Origin: Pontibacter ramchanderi | GTDB lineage: Bacteria > Bacteroidota > Bacteroidia > Cytophagales > Hymenobacteraceae | Reading direction: 5' to 3' | DNA: 64,000 nucleotides | NCBI RefSeq assembly: GCF_002846395.1 | Contig: NZ_PJMU01000001.1 | Location: forward strand, 930,001 to 994,000 | In this document: piece after piece, positions 36,001 through 43,323 of the stretch | How positions within the stretch are numbered: the stretch's first letter is position 1 | Layout of the letters: each line of letters starts with the position of its first letter | Translations under genes and position numbers: made by a program | The notes under the pieces: model-generated | What the model was told of the DNA's origin: nothing | The model's input: only the letters and a program-made list of their open reading frames with translations | The model's database searches: none

Positions 36001-37146
36001 TTGCATCCTTATGAGAAAGAAGAGGCCTTGGAGTGCCTTGGAAGAGTTTTTCCAGACAAACAATACCTTCAGCACATATTCGACACCAATGTAAATGGTC
36101 AAAATCTGAGTTTTGCACGTATTGCCAACGCATATCTAATCAGTAAATTTAAGGACAAGTCAGCTACCGAATGGCGCTTTGATCAGGCAAAAAACTGGAG
36201 AGATAACCCCGGTGAAAACGGCATTTATATAAGAGATTGGGAACTAGAAGCTTTCGGGCCCTCTTATTTTGCCTGTGCATATAATGCTATTGACCCGTAC
36301 CTAATCCCCTTCTTCCAGGATTTACTTGTCTACACTATTACTATTAGGAAGGAGGCAAAGCACCTAGCTTATAGCAACTATCTCCAAAATGCCATTTACC
36401 TATACTATGACAATTTAAAGGCTTTAGGCAGCTACGTTTATCTGAAAGATCTTAAAAAGTTCATAGATTCCCTGCCCCCTAGCAGCCAAGAAACGGGTTT
36501 TGAGCAACTGCTGCGAAACCTTGAACTACAGTACATTGAGCACATTGGAGCACCGGATAACATGGCTGATTGCGTAAAGCGTTACAACGAACTGAAGGCA
36601 AAGACTTACCTTCCGATAACATCTGTCCTAGAGTTAAGACACGTTATCGAGGAAGTGCTGAACGGAGATGTTACTACATTCATACATCAAGAAGGCTTTT
36701 ACCGCTCTATTGCCACAATAACTGGTAATGCCGCATCTAGTAAGGGTAAAGCATCGCATGTGAGCGAAGATACCATCCAGAAGACCTTGAAAGTGCAGAT
36801 TGAGAACGGCCTATTAAAAAGGGGCTTTCGGCATGCCGATATAATAAGGGAAGCCCAGCTTTACGATGATAAACGGCTTGACCTGCTTGTGAGCTATGGC
36901 TTCATAGGTCCTGTTATGCTGGAATTAAAGCTGCTCCACAATAGAGAAGTAACTGATGCTAAGGTAAGAATAGATTATAAGGAAAAGCTAAAACAGTACC
37001 TAGCCGGTTCCCATTCATCCTACGGTTTTTACGTGTTGTTTAAAGTAAAGAAGAGTTTATCGGCAGATAATGCATATCAGAAATTAAAAGAGGAATATAA
37101 GGATTTGGAAGCTGTTACTGTTAAAAAAATCGATTGCCTTAATTAA
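33070..37146 (+). CDS. NACHT-type NTPase with helical repeats and C-terminal PD-(D/E)XK-like nuclease
   Basis: The 1358-residue protein carries a NACHT/STAND P-loop domain near its N-terminus: LGEPGSGKST (61-70, Walker A), CIVCFDALDEVSE (136-148, Walker B with DxxDE) and a sensor-like ILVSCRKHY. The long middle (about 400-1200) looks like an alpha-solenoid that could sense a phage component. The last 120 residues resemble a PD-(D/E)XK nuclease: RLDLLVSYG with Asp1271, MLELKLL with Glu1285-x-Lys1287, and a following YKEKLKQYL helix. Bacterial NACHT proteins (bNACHT, Avs) are antiphage sensors. Here the putative effector is at the C-terminus, not the usual N-terminus. Confidence 0.82.
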   Translation: MSSNFIQPSLVHNLTIDEALKPKEDKLDIDWYLSKKEAQKPNFTWDDLFGNDSSSIRAMVLGEPGSGKSTLLKQIFKQAGIRQKEAAFIPLTSVEKDMRAAIEDALQVDATHSEETDEGTRYRTKNFKLENESSCIVCFDALDEVSEHAFNRVIDQIKSFCNDYPDITILVSCRKHYLSHSHAKLRQLENFSFISVLPFNTTQIREFLKGELGAKATPDTIEAILQKSTTNAGNSILTTPRYLKVFSDLLSSTSLEKVLDLKRADLFEKAIYHKLETEILKENQKGDKSIKPNEGIITKRVLEKLALVMEIYQRNKITKEELVTFMDETSSNTNLIFLNHLDIDIFITRVLKNIEDNLEFDNTEFQEYLAAKELLRLGRKSQILYDLIIEPNFQHIHRNWYDVLRYVVEIEPAQVVPLIEHLNLKGKNPIADDFFRLFSTIEASQLNEEQKRIVFNGIFSYFQKSTFYLGYEQAAKLSQFFIPANHEMLHSEHAQAKSDQNNRRLLNITIAVYYLLEGGCLTREETLLWRKILLDQSNISSQKLLQTNSLRALRKFKDIALFEQLNDTIASSEQEVQEVFLFSCCEVAPDSSYTLEKVVTYLKQNREHAERLLTSITGSSSLTFIFNEMLKDEVMLRNVTENFSGYSYHSFENIMKAWNEELEAAIKDLLTHLLTKDRNYLYNAESFIKQMVTLLCQKQETYFFEFLRLLPSEAFYSSYEELLARLLKPHQVDNFVQLLKSSRHREFLAKSVLRRVRYVDNPLGEDVYTAGREHFPEMYEAWDAAPSEDNFLQQRVQSDYKRFQDELGTEDGAFNPEVFSTFYNNMQSLQPLVQEAELQRLKKNLLFIFSSLKVANYRIMVTQVTDTSKNIHASNRYFFSFGLYIRLALDLGLAQELAPYRSKIISYLAVASAKEIELIVEHLGEFTDEDIQQLLDFCSGRTDDLLISSPRGFLKMVEIVQRQELIPILRAFVEEPKLHPYEKEEALECLGRVFPDKQYLQHIFDTNVNGQNLSFARIANAYLISKFKDKSATEWRFDQAKNWRDNPGENGIYIRDWELEAFGPSYFACAYNAIDPYLIPFFQDLLVYTITIRKEAKHLAYSNYLQNAIYLYYDNLKALGSYVYLKDLKKFIDSLPPSSQETGFEQLLRNLELQYIEHIGAPDNMADCVKRYNELKAKTYLPITSVLELRHVIEEVLNGDVTTFIHQEGFYRSIATITGNAASSKGKASHVSEDTIQKTLKVQIENGLLKRGFRHADIIREAQLYDDKRLDLLVSYGFIGPVMLELKLLHNREVTDAKVRIDYKEKLKQYLAGSHSSYGFYVLFKVKKSLSADNAYQKLKEEYKDLEAVTVKKIDCLN

Positions 37147-37681
37147 TCTACACTGTGGTTTTTTGAATACTTAAAATAGTTGCTTAAGTGAGGTAAAACC
37201 TTATGAATATGGTTTGATAAATTCATCCATTGGTTTATTTGAAAGCCTCTCAGTTTATACTGAGAGGCTTTTTTAGTTTCGAGTACTAAATTGCTACACT
37301 TCTGCTACCTCCTCATAAATTTACCTGAAAAGTACCAGTCAGATAGGGCATAAGCTTCTATTGTTTACTCTAACCTTTAATGTTACTTGCTTAGCTTACC
37401 ACATTTAGCCTAGGTTCATTTTACTTATTAGTTTTCTTAGATGCAAAATCCGATATTACATGAAATCCATTTATTCCAAGTTTGTTTTCTCTCTTCTAAT
37501 TGTGAATTCTTTCTCGCTTATCAATTCACTCTTAACTTTCAATACTTAGCACACTACTTGGTTAAGGAGCAATAAAAAATCATGTATTTTTATCTAAATT
37601 GCGTTTATATCATATATTAGGTTGCATGTAATTAATATCTTAAATTTTTCTAAATAATATCAATATGGTCTCACCATTGTT
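37147..37681. other. AT-rich spacer between the NACHT and AAA modules
   Basis: About 535 bp with no credible ORF on either strand. It contains the NACHT terminator at 37242-37275. The rest is AT-rich, and the AAA gene promoter should lie in the last 100 bp, but no clear -7/-33 pair is visible. Confidence 0.45.
37242..37275 (+). terminator. Rho-independent terminator of the NACHT gene
   Basis: AAGCCTCTCAG (37243-37253) pairs with CTGAGAGGCTT (37260-37270) around the 6-nt loop TTTATA, followed by a run of T. It lies about 100 bp after the stop. Confidence 0.85.
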
Positions 37682-38785
37682 ATGCTCATAGACAGAATAT
37701 ATATTAAAAACTTTAAGTCTATTAGAGATTCAGGGGATGTTTTCATAAAGCCGTTGAATATACTTATTGGACCTAATGGAGTTGGGAAGTCAAACTTTAT
37801 CTCTTTTTTCAAACTCCTTAATAGCATCTCAGAATCCAAACTACCATCTTATGTGGCAGAAAATGGCTATGCAGATAAGATTTTATATTTCGGGAAAAAG
37901 AAGTCAAAAGAGTTAGCTGGCGGCATCATATTTAGAACTATTAAGAATACTAATAATCGTTATGATTTTGTGTTAAAACCAGACCAAGCTAATGGATTTT
38001 ATTTCGAAATCGAGACTGGAGGGTATAATAGATATTCATCAGGGTATAATGAAAGCTGGGACTATATAACCTTAGAATCCCAGGGTGAAAAGAATAGCGG
38101 TATTAAGGATCATACCGCAGACCGCTTTTTCTATTTAGGAGAGTATTTTAGGCAATTCAAGATATTTCATTTTCATGATACTAGTAGTAGTGCTCCACTA
38201 AAGCAGCCATCAAAAGTTAGAGATAACTCCTACCTAAAAGAAGATGGTAGTAATCTTCCATCCTTCCTTTATAGAATTCAGCAACAACAACCATCACAAT
38301 TTCGGTTGATTGAATATGCAATTCGTTCCATAGCTCCATTTTTTGAACAATTTGATCTTAAGCCAGACAATTTAAATCAAGATACAATTTTCCTTACTTG
38401 GAAAGAGAAAGGGTCTGATGATTATTTTAATGCTAATGATTTATCTGATGGTACTTTAAGATTTATAGCTTTAACAACACTATTACTACAAGCAGAACCT
38501 CCTAAAACAATTATTATAGATGAACCTGAATTAGGTCTTCATCCTTCTGCAATAAACAAATTAGCTGCACTAATAAAAGCAGCCTCATTTAAATCTCAGA
38601 TTATTGCTTCTACACAATCAGTTAATTTGCTGGATCAGTTTGAGGCCAATGATATAATTGTTGTAGATAGAGAAGATAATCAATCAACCTTTAAGAGGTT
38701 GAATAGTGAGCAATTACAAGATTGGCTTAGTAATTATACCATTGGTGAACTCTGGGAGAAAAACGTAATAGGAGGCACACCATAA
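37682..38785 (+). CDS. AAA/ABC-type ATPase of a two-gene defence module
   Basis: The 367-residue protein belongs to the SMC/RecF-like AAA_21 ATPases. It has IYIKNFKSIRDSGDV, then IGPNGVGKSNFI (29-40, Walker A), the ABC signature-like LSDGTLRFIAL (254-264), and TIIIDEPELGLHPSA (276-290, Walker B plus D-loop). The stop TAA overlaps the ATG of the next gene by one base (TAATG), so the two products should be made in step. OLD, Septu, RloAB-like and PARIS systems pair such ATPases with a nuclease subunit; here the partner is DUF4276. Confidence 0.85.
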   Translation: MLIDRIYIKNFKSIRDSGDVFIKPLNILIGPNGVGKSNFISFFKLLNSISESKLPSYVAENGYADKILYFGKKKSKELAGGIIFRTIKNTNNRYDFVLKPDQANGFYFEIETGGYNRYSSGYNESWDYITLESQGEKNSGIKDHTADRFFYLGEYFRQFKIFHFHDTSSSAPLKQPSKVRDNSYLKEDGSNLPSFLYRIQQQQPSQFRLIEYAIRSIAPFFEQFDLKPDNLNQDTIFLTWKEKGSDDYFNANDLSDGTLRFIALTTLLLQAEPPKTIIIDEPELGLHPSAINKLAALIKAASFKSQIIASTQSVNLLDQFEANDIIVVDREDNQSTFKRLNSEQLQDWLSNYTIGELWEKNVIGGTP

Positions 38786-39441
38786 TGAGAGTACTGAATA
38801 TTATTGTTGAAGGCCCAACAGAAAGAGAATTTGTAAATGGATGTATTGCTCCTTTTTTCCATGAACACGGATTATACAACATAAGAACTATCGGCATTGA
38901 AACAAGCCCTGGGCACAAAGGTGGTGATGTTAGATATGCTAGATTTGAACCTAATGTTAGAACTCTTTTACGAGGCAAAGAAGATATGATTGTAACTTCT
39001 TTGATCGACTTTTATGAACTTAGATCAGATTTTCCAAAATATCAAAATTCGCTAGCATTTAAGGACGTACAACAAAGAGTAGAATTTCTCGAAAACGCTT
39101 GCTATGAAGATATAGGGGATGAAAGATTTGTACCTTATATACAGCTGCATGAATTTGAAGGCCTACTATTTACTAAGATGGATGGGTTCAAATTTTTAGA
39201 CATACCTAGCACTAATAGAAAGCTGCTACAAAATATAATTAATGATCATCCTAATCCAGAAACAATAAATAATGGTCCACAGACCGCACCTTCTAAAAGA
39301 CTACTACATTTAATTCCTAACTACCAAAAAACTTTTCATGGCCCTTTCATAGCTCTCGAGAATGGTTTTGACTCTATTATGGAAAAATGTCCACGATTTT
39401 ACAGCTGGATTAACAAGCTATTGGAGAGAATGAAAGCTTAA
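38785..39441 (+). CDS. DUF4276 family protein (Toprim-like partner)
   Basis: The 218-residue protein matches DUF4276: VLNIIVEGPTEREFVNGC (3-20) with Glu9 and Glu13 in the position of the Toprim glutamate, IVTSLIDFYELR with Asp75, and the family's YIQLHEFEGLLF (118-129). DUF4276 is considered a Toprim-related domain, so a nuclease role is likely, activated by the coupled ATPase. By analogy with PARIS (AriA ATPase and AriB Toprim) this could sense a phage protein and trigger abortive infection, but the nuclease family differs. All key residues are present. Confidence 0.8.
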   Translation: MRVLNIIVEGPTEREFVNGCIAPFFHEHGLYNIRTIGIETSPGHKGGDVRYARFEPNVRTLLRGKEDMIVTSLIDFYELRSDFPKYQNSLAFKDVQQRVEFLENACYEDIGDERFVPYIQLHEFEGLLFTKMDGFKFLDIPSTNRKLLQNIINDHPNPETINNGPQTAPSKRLLHLIPNYQKTFHGPFIALENGFDSIMEKCPRFYSWINKLLERMKA

Positions 39442-39570
39442 ATGTATTTTTTTCTGCTTTGCATTTTTATAAGCATCGAACTTACAAACCTCCCGCCAAC
39501 TGCAGGTAAACAATCAATGCAGCCAAATCGCTGTGGATAAAGTTCGATAATTCAATCCTTCGGTCTACAA

Positions 39571-39604
39571 AAGCCGCTTCAGCTAAACCTGGAGCGGCTT
39601 TTTT
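39571..39604. terminator. Terminator between the AAA/DUF4276 pair and the response regulator
   Basis: AAGCCGCTTCAG (39571-39582) pairs with CTGGAGCGGCTT (39589-39600), a 12-bp stem with one G-U pair, followed by a T run. A-rich bases on the left would let it also serve the converging response regulator gene. Confidence 0.8.
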
Positions 39605-39648
39605 GTTTCCACCGGCCTATACCTGAGGTATAGCGAATGCTAATCTAT

Positions 39649-40050
39649 TTATGCCGGGAAGTGCTCGTCCAGCAAACCTGATATTTTCCCTGATGTCAGA
39701 GGCTTGTTCAAAAAACCGGCAATAGGCAAATCGGTAAAGCAGGCGAGGTCCCGGGGGTGATTGGAAGTGGTCAGGATAATGACCTTGATCGTTTCTTTCC
39801 CCTCTATAGCCAGCTCTTTATATGCTTGCATAAACTCTATCCCGTTCATAACAGGCATGTTGATGTCCAGCAGAATCAGATCCGGAGTATTGTTAGGAGA
39901 GGTCTGTTGCTCCAGCAATTGCAGGGCGACTTTGCCGTTAGGGGCTGTCGTTACCTGCTCCACACCATCGATCTTTTCCAAAAGCGTTTTGTTTACATAA
40001 TTCGCAATGGGATCGTCATCTACAAGCAAAATGTTGGTGAGTTTGTTCAC
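39649..40050 (-). CDS. Single-domain response regulator
   Basis: The 133-residue protein is a receiver domain only: acidic pocket VDDDP (10-14), phospho-acceptor Asp62 in LILLDINMPVMNG, Thr in IILTTSNHP and the conserved Lys in GFLNKPLTS. It has no output domain, so it probably acts by protein interaction, as CheY-like regulators do. It starts 14 bp after the stop of the PAS histidine kinase and is its natural phosphotransfer partner. Confidence 0.93.
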   Translation of the reverse strand: MNKLTNILLVDDDPIANYVNKTLLEKIDGVEQVTTAPNGKVALQLLEQQTSPNNTPDLILLDINMPVMNGIEFMQAYKELAIEGKETIKVIILTTSNHPRDLACFTDLPIAGFLNKPLTSGKISGLLDEHFPA

Positions 40051-40064
40051 GTTGTATTAACTGG

Positions 40065-42365
40065 TTAATCTTTAACTGGCGTTTTTTTAATAAAGACCCT
40101 GAACTCAGTCCCCGCTCCTTCTTCGCTGGATACAGCGATGTAGCCGCCTGAGCCTTCAACCATTTTCTTGACCATGTACAGCCCTATACCTGTTCCTTCT
40201 ACGTGATCGTGGAAACGCTTGAACATCGTAAACAATTGCTTCTGGCTTTGGAGTGATAAGCCCAGGCCATTGTCCTTTACAGTGAGAACATGATAGTTCG
40301 GTTGCTCCTCACAGCCAATGCGTATAACAGGCACTCGATCGGCAGCAGCATATTTCAGGGCATTGGAGAGCAGGTTTAGAACGACACTCCGCAGATTTTT
40401 CTCTGAGAAGTAAATATAGGTACACGCATCAACAGCTACCTCAATAGCGGCGGCAGATGCCTTGATGTGAGGTTCCAGATCCAACAGCACTTCCCCAATG
40501 AGTTCCCCCAGGTCTAACCTCGTAACCGGGCTGGCACTTTCCTGCTGAAGTTTCACCAGGTCGGTCAGGCTGGCAATCGTGCGCTTAAACCGATCCATGG
40601 ACTTTTCCATCAGGCTTATGATGTGTCCTATATCGGCATGCTGCGAGTCCAGACCGGCCAACTCCTCCGACAGCAACCCGATAAGCCCCTCAATGTTGGA
40701 AATAGGTGCCTTCAGGTCGTGTGATGCTGTATAGATAAAGTTGTCCAGATCATTGTTGATGCGAACCAACTCCATATTTTTTGCCTCCAGCGAAGCCTCG
40801 GCCTTCTTTTGTTCGTTGATATTGGTATTGGTGCCAATCCAGCGCAACACGTTGCCCTGCTCGTCCTTTACAGGATATGCCCTTGTCAGAAACCACTGAT
40901 ACTCCCCTTTTGCGTTCCGCAAAGGAAAAGTCAGCTCCCAGTTGTCGCCGGACTTCCAGGCTTGCGATACAAAAGCCACGACACTAGCCACGTGGTCCGG
41001 GTGATGTACTTTCTCCCAACCCCACCCGATCATCTCCTCCAGCGAAGTACCCGTGTAGTTGAACCAACGCTCGTTATACCAGTAGATTGACCCTTGAGGG
41101 TCCGCCATCCAGGCCAGGTTTTCGATATTGTTGGCAAAGGTACGGAATTGCTCCTCGCTCTCCCTCAGAGCCAGCTCAGCCTCCTTGCGCTTTGTGATGT
41201 CGTGCGTAACGGCCAATTGTGACCGCCCGTTTTCTCCTGGGAGCGGCACTGCATGGGTTTCCATCCTGCGCCTTTTGCCTTTTAGCCCGATGATGTCGAA
41301 CTCCCAGCTCAGGTTGTTTCCTTCGCAAACTCTTAAATGGTTCTTCTTCCAGGTGGTGCGGTGTTCCGGCGCTATCACATCCAGCACATTGACTTTACCC
41401 AGCAATTCTTCATCACCTTCAATCATGTGCAGGCCGGACTTGTTCATGTAGTTGAGCAGGCCATCCGGCGATACGATCTTGATGCATTCGGGCGTGGCTT
41501 CAATGATCGCCTGCAATCGGGCCTCACTTTCCTCTACACGCTTTTTAGCCAAAACCAGCTCTGTCACGTTATGAGCAATGCTAAATACGCCGCTTGGCTC
41601 TTTATCAAAAGGGTTTTCGTAGTAAGGCTGACAAACAATGTTATAATAATAGATAGCTTCATTGCCATCAATAACCCGCTTGGTAGGATATTCTGAATAC
41701 GCGAAGGTCTGACCAGTCTTACGCACCTGATCCAGTATTTCGGCAAAACCCTGGTGCTTTGCTTCAGGTATAGCTTCAAACAGCGGCTGCCCGATAATGT
41801 CTTTTGATTTATTGTAGAAACGGAGCATGTCATCATTGCTCAGCTCGATGATGTTCTCGGGACCAGTCAGGATACAAACTGCCAATGGCGCTTTTAGAAA
41901 CAGGCTATACTTTTTCTCAATGCTTCTGAGGTCACTTACTCTTGTCTCGGCAACTATCTTATCAGTAATGTCCTGGGTAGTGTGCAGGATATAAAGCAAC
42001 TTGCCCGAACTATCAGTTACGGGCCTGCTGTTGGCAGACCAGTAGCGTACTTCAAACCCACCGGAACCATCGGGCACATCGTAGCGCACTACAGGTATTT
42101 GGTCCAACACCCTGTTTTCGACAGCATTTTTCAGAGAGGTTCTCAGACTTGTAGGACCAGTTGCTGTGATCGCATCCGGGTTTTCGGGGTATACCTCAAA
42201 CACACCCTTCCCCACTACCTCTACGCGCTCCATGCGGGTATTGTGCAAGAGTTCATCGCTGATGGCAAGAATCGTATACTGGGGTGCATTTGGCTTCAGA
42301 ACCAGAAAACTGCCCGGCATCGTGTTAAAGATCGACTCAAAGTCTAGGTTTTGTTCCTGATGCAT
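40065..42365 (-). CDS. Multi-PAS sensor histidine kinase
   Basis: I start at the ATG at 42365 (MHQEQNLDFESIF) rather than 22 codons upstream, because PAS homology begins there. The 766-residue protein has about four PAS domains (near 1-120, 130-260, 270-390, 400-520), the third and fourth separated by HDITKRKEAELALRESEEQF. A HisKA domain with YTASHDLKAPISNIEGLI (phospho-His in SHDLK) and a HATPase with NLLSNALKYA, DNGLGL and GTGIGLYMVKKMVE follow. No transmembrane helix is seen, so it is a cytoplasmic sensor. It is co-transcribed with the response regulator. Confidence 0.93.
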   Translation of the reverse strand: MHQEQNLDFESIFNTMPGSFLVLKPNAPQYTILAISDELLHNTRMERVEVVGKGVFEVYPENPDAITATGPTSLRTSLKNAVENRVLDQIPVVRYDVPDGSGGFEVRYWSANSRPVTDSSGKLLYILHTTQDITDKIVAETRVSDLRSIEKKYSLFLKAPLAVCILTGPENIIELSNDDMLRFYNKSKDIIGQPLFEAIPEAKHQGFAEILDQVRKTGQTFAYSEYPTKRVIDGNEAIYYYNIVCQPYYENPFDKEPSGVFSIAHNVTELVLAKKRVEESEARLQAIIEATPECIKIVSPDGLLNYMNKSGLHMIEGDEELLGKVNVLDVIAPEHRTTWKKNHLRVCEGNNLSWEFDIIGLKGKRRRMETHAVPLPGENGRSQLAVTHDITKRKEAELALRESEEQFRTFANNIENLAWMADPQGSIYWYNERWFNYTGTSLEEMIGWGWEKVHHPDHVASVVAFVSQAWKSGDNWELTFPLRNAKGEYQWFLTRAYPVKDEQGNVLRWIGTNTNINEQKKAEASLEAKNMELVRINNDLDNFIYTASHDLKAPISNIEGLIGLLSEELAGLDSQHADIGHIISLMEKSMDRFKRTIASLTDLVKLQQESASPVTRLDLGELIGEVLLDLEPHIKASAAAIEVAVDACTYIYFSEKNLRSVVLNLLSNALKYAAADRVPVIRIGCEEQPNYHVLTVKDNGLGLSLQSQKQLFTMFKRFHDHVEGTGIGLYMVKKMVEGSGGYIAVSSEEGAGTEFRVFIKKTPVKD

Positions 42366-42569
42366 GCGGTTAATACGTATGAAGAAACCAAAGTTAGGGT
42401 AATATATTGGTTGGGACAGTAAACAAACCAACTTTGATTAAGTTTTGTCAAGCCCTAAAAAAAATCTTTTTCTAAAAGCTTCCCTGATTAACGTATAATT
42501 TCACATCAACGAAATCCTAATCATTATAAAGCCTCCTATTGCTTGGGGTTTTGTTTCTAAACGAAAACG

Positions 42570-42623
42570 ATGCTACCGCAAGCGGCCGATATCTTTAAAA
42601 AGAGTGGCCTCTTGCGGTAGCAT
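42570..42623 (-). terminator. Long inverted repeat, probable terminator of the ankyrin/amidohydrolase operon
   Basis: ATGCTACCGCAAG (42570-42582) pairs perfectly with CTTGCGGTAGCAT (42611-42623) over 13 bp, with a further GGCC/GGCC pairing inside. It lies 35 bp after the stop at 42658, and the minus-strand sequence after it is T-rich. The large loop (28 nt) is unusual for a simple terminator. Confidence 0.5.
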
Positions 42624-42657
42624 GATCAAAATTATTAAAACCAAATGGTCAGGATTC

Positions 42658-43323
42658 TCAACCTGCTTTTTCCAGCACCCTGGCAATTTCGGTGAATCCC
42701 ATTTTGCGGGCGTGCTGCAGCGCGGTTACGCCATCCTTATCCGGAATATTGATGTCACAGCCAGCGTCTACCAGTGCCCGGACTACCGCTACATAGGTTC
42801 GGGAACCATCTCCCAGCACAACGGCCTCCATCAGCGCTGTCCAGCCCAGTCTGTTGACGTGGTTTATCGGAAAGCCCTTGGTATTAGCCAGCAGCTTTAC
42901 CACCTTCAGGTGCCCTCGCTCACATGCCGGAATCAGGGCGCTGCCGTTGTAGCGATTAAACACATCAAAGCGGGCTCCGTTTTCCAGGTATAGTTTCACC
43001 AGGTCCGTATACCCTGCTGCGCCGGCATACAAAAAAGGACTGTCTTTTATCGCGTCCTGCTGGTTGGCATCGGCGCCGTGCTTCACCAGCAGCTGTGCCA
43101 TCCCCAGGTTGTTTTGCCGCGTAGCAAGGAGCAGCAGCGACCTCTTCTCGGTATCGGTCGTGTTCACATCCGCTCCATTCCGAAGGGTAGTTGCCACCGC
43201 ATCTAATTGGTTATTTTTAACGGCCTCTACCAGGAATTCTTGTGTGGCAGGTATATGCATAGCAGTTTCTATTTGGCAGGAAGTGAGCAATAAAAATGAA
43301 AATATTAAAAGCAGTGTGTTCAT
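42658..43323 (-). CDS. Ankyrin-repeat lipoprotein
   Basis: I start at the ATG at 43323 (MNTLLLIFSFLLLTSCQ), which gives a clean lipoprotein signal with lipobox LLTSC. The ATG overlaps the TGA of the amidohydrolase gene (ATGA). The 221-residue protein holds about five ankyrin repeats, with units such as GADVNTTDTEKRSLLLLATR, GADANQQDAIKDSPFLYAG and DGVTALQHARKMGFTEIARV. Ankyrin lipoproteins bind partner proteins at the envelope; one anchored amidohydrolase encoded upstream is the obvious candidate. Confidence 0.85.
   Translation of the reverse strand: MNTLLLIFSFLLLTSCQIETAMHIPATQEFLVEAVKNNQLDAVATTLRNGADVNTTDTEKRSLLLLATRQNNLGMAQLLVKHGADANQQDAIKDSPFLYAGAAGYTDLVKLYLENGARFDVFNRYNGSALIPACERGHLKVVKLLANTKGFPINHVNRLGWTALMEAVVLGDGSRTYVAVVRALVDAGCDINIPDKDGVTALQHARKMGFTEIARVLEKAG

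Noticed and set aside
39541-39567. Partial similarity to the 3' end of tRNA-Glu (GTTCGAT, then CCTTCGGTCTAC against CCTACGGACTAC), as a possible right attachment site
   Set aside because: The match is interrupted by extra bases and has two mismatches in the last 12; no tRNA fold can be drawn around it, and chance is a good explanation.
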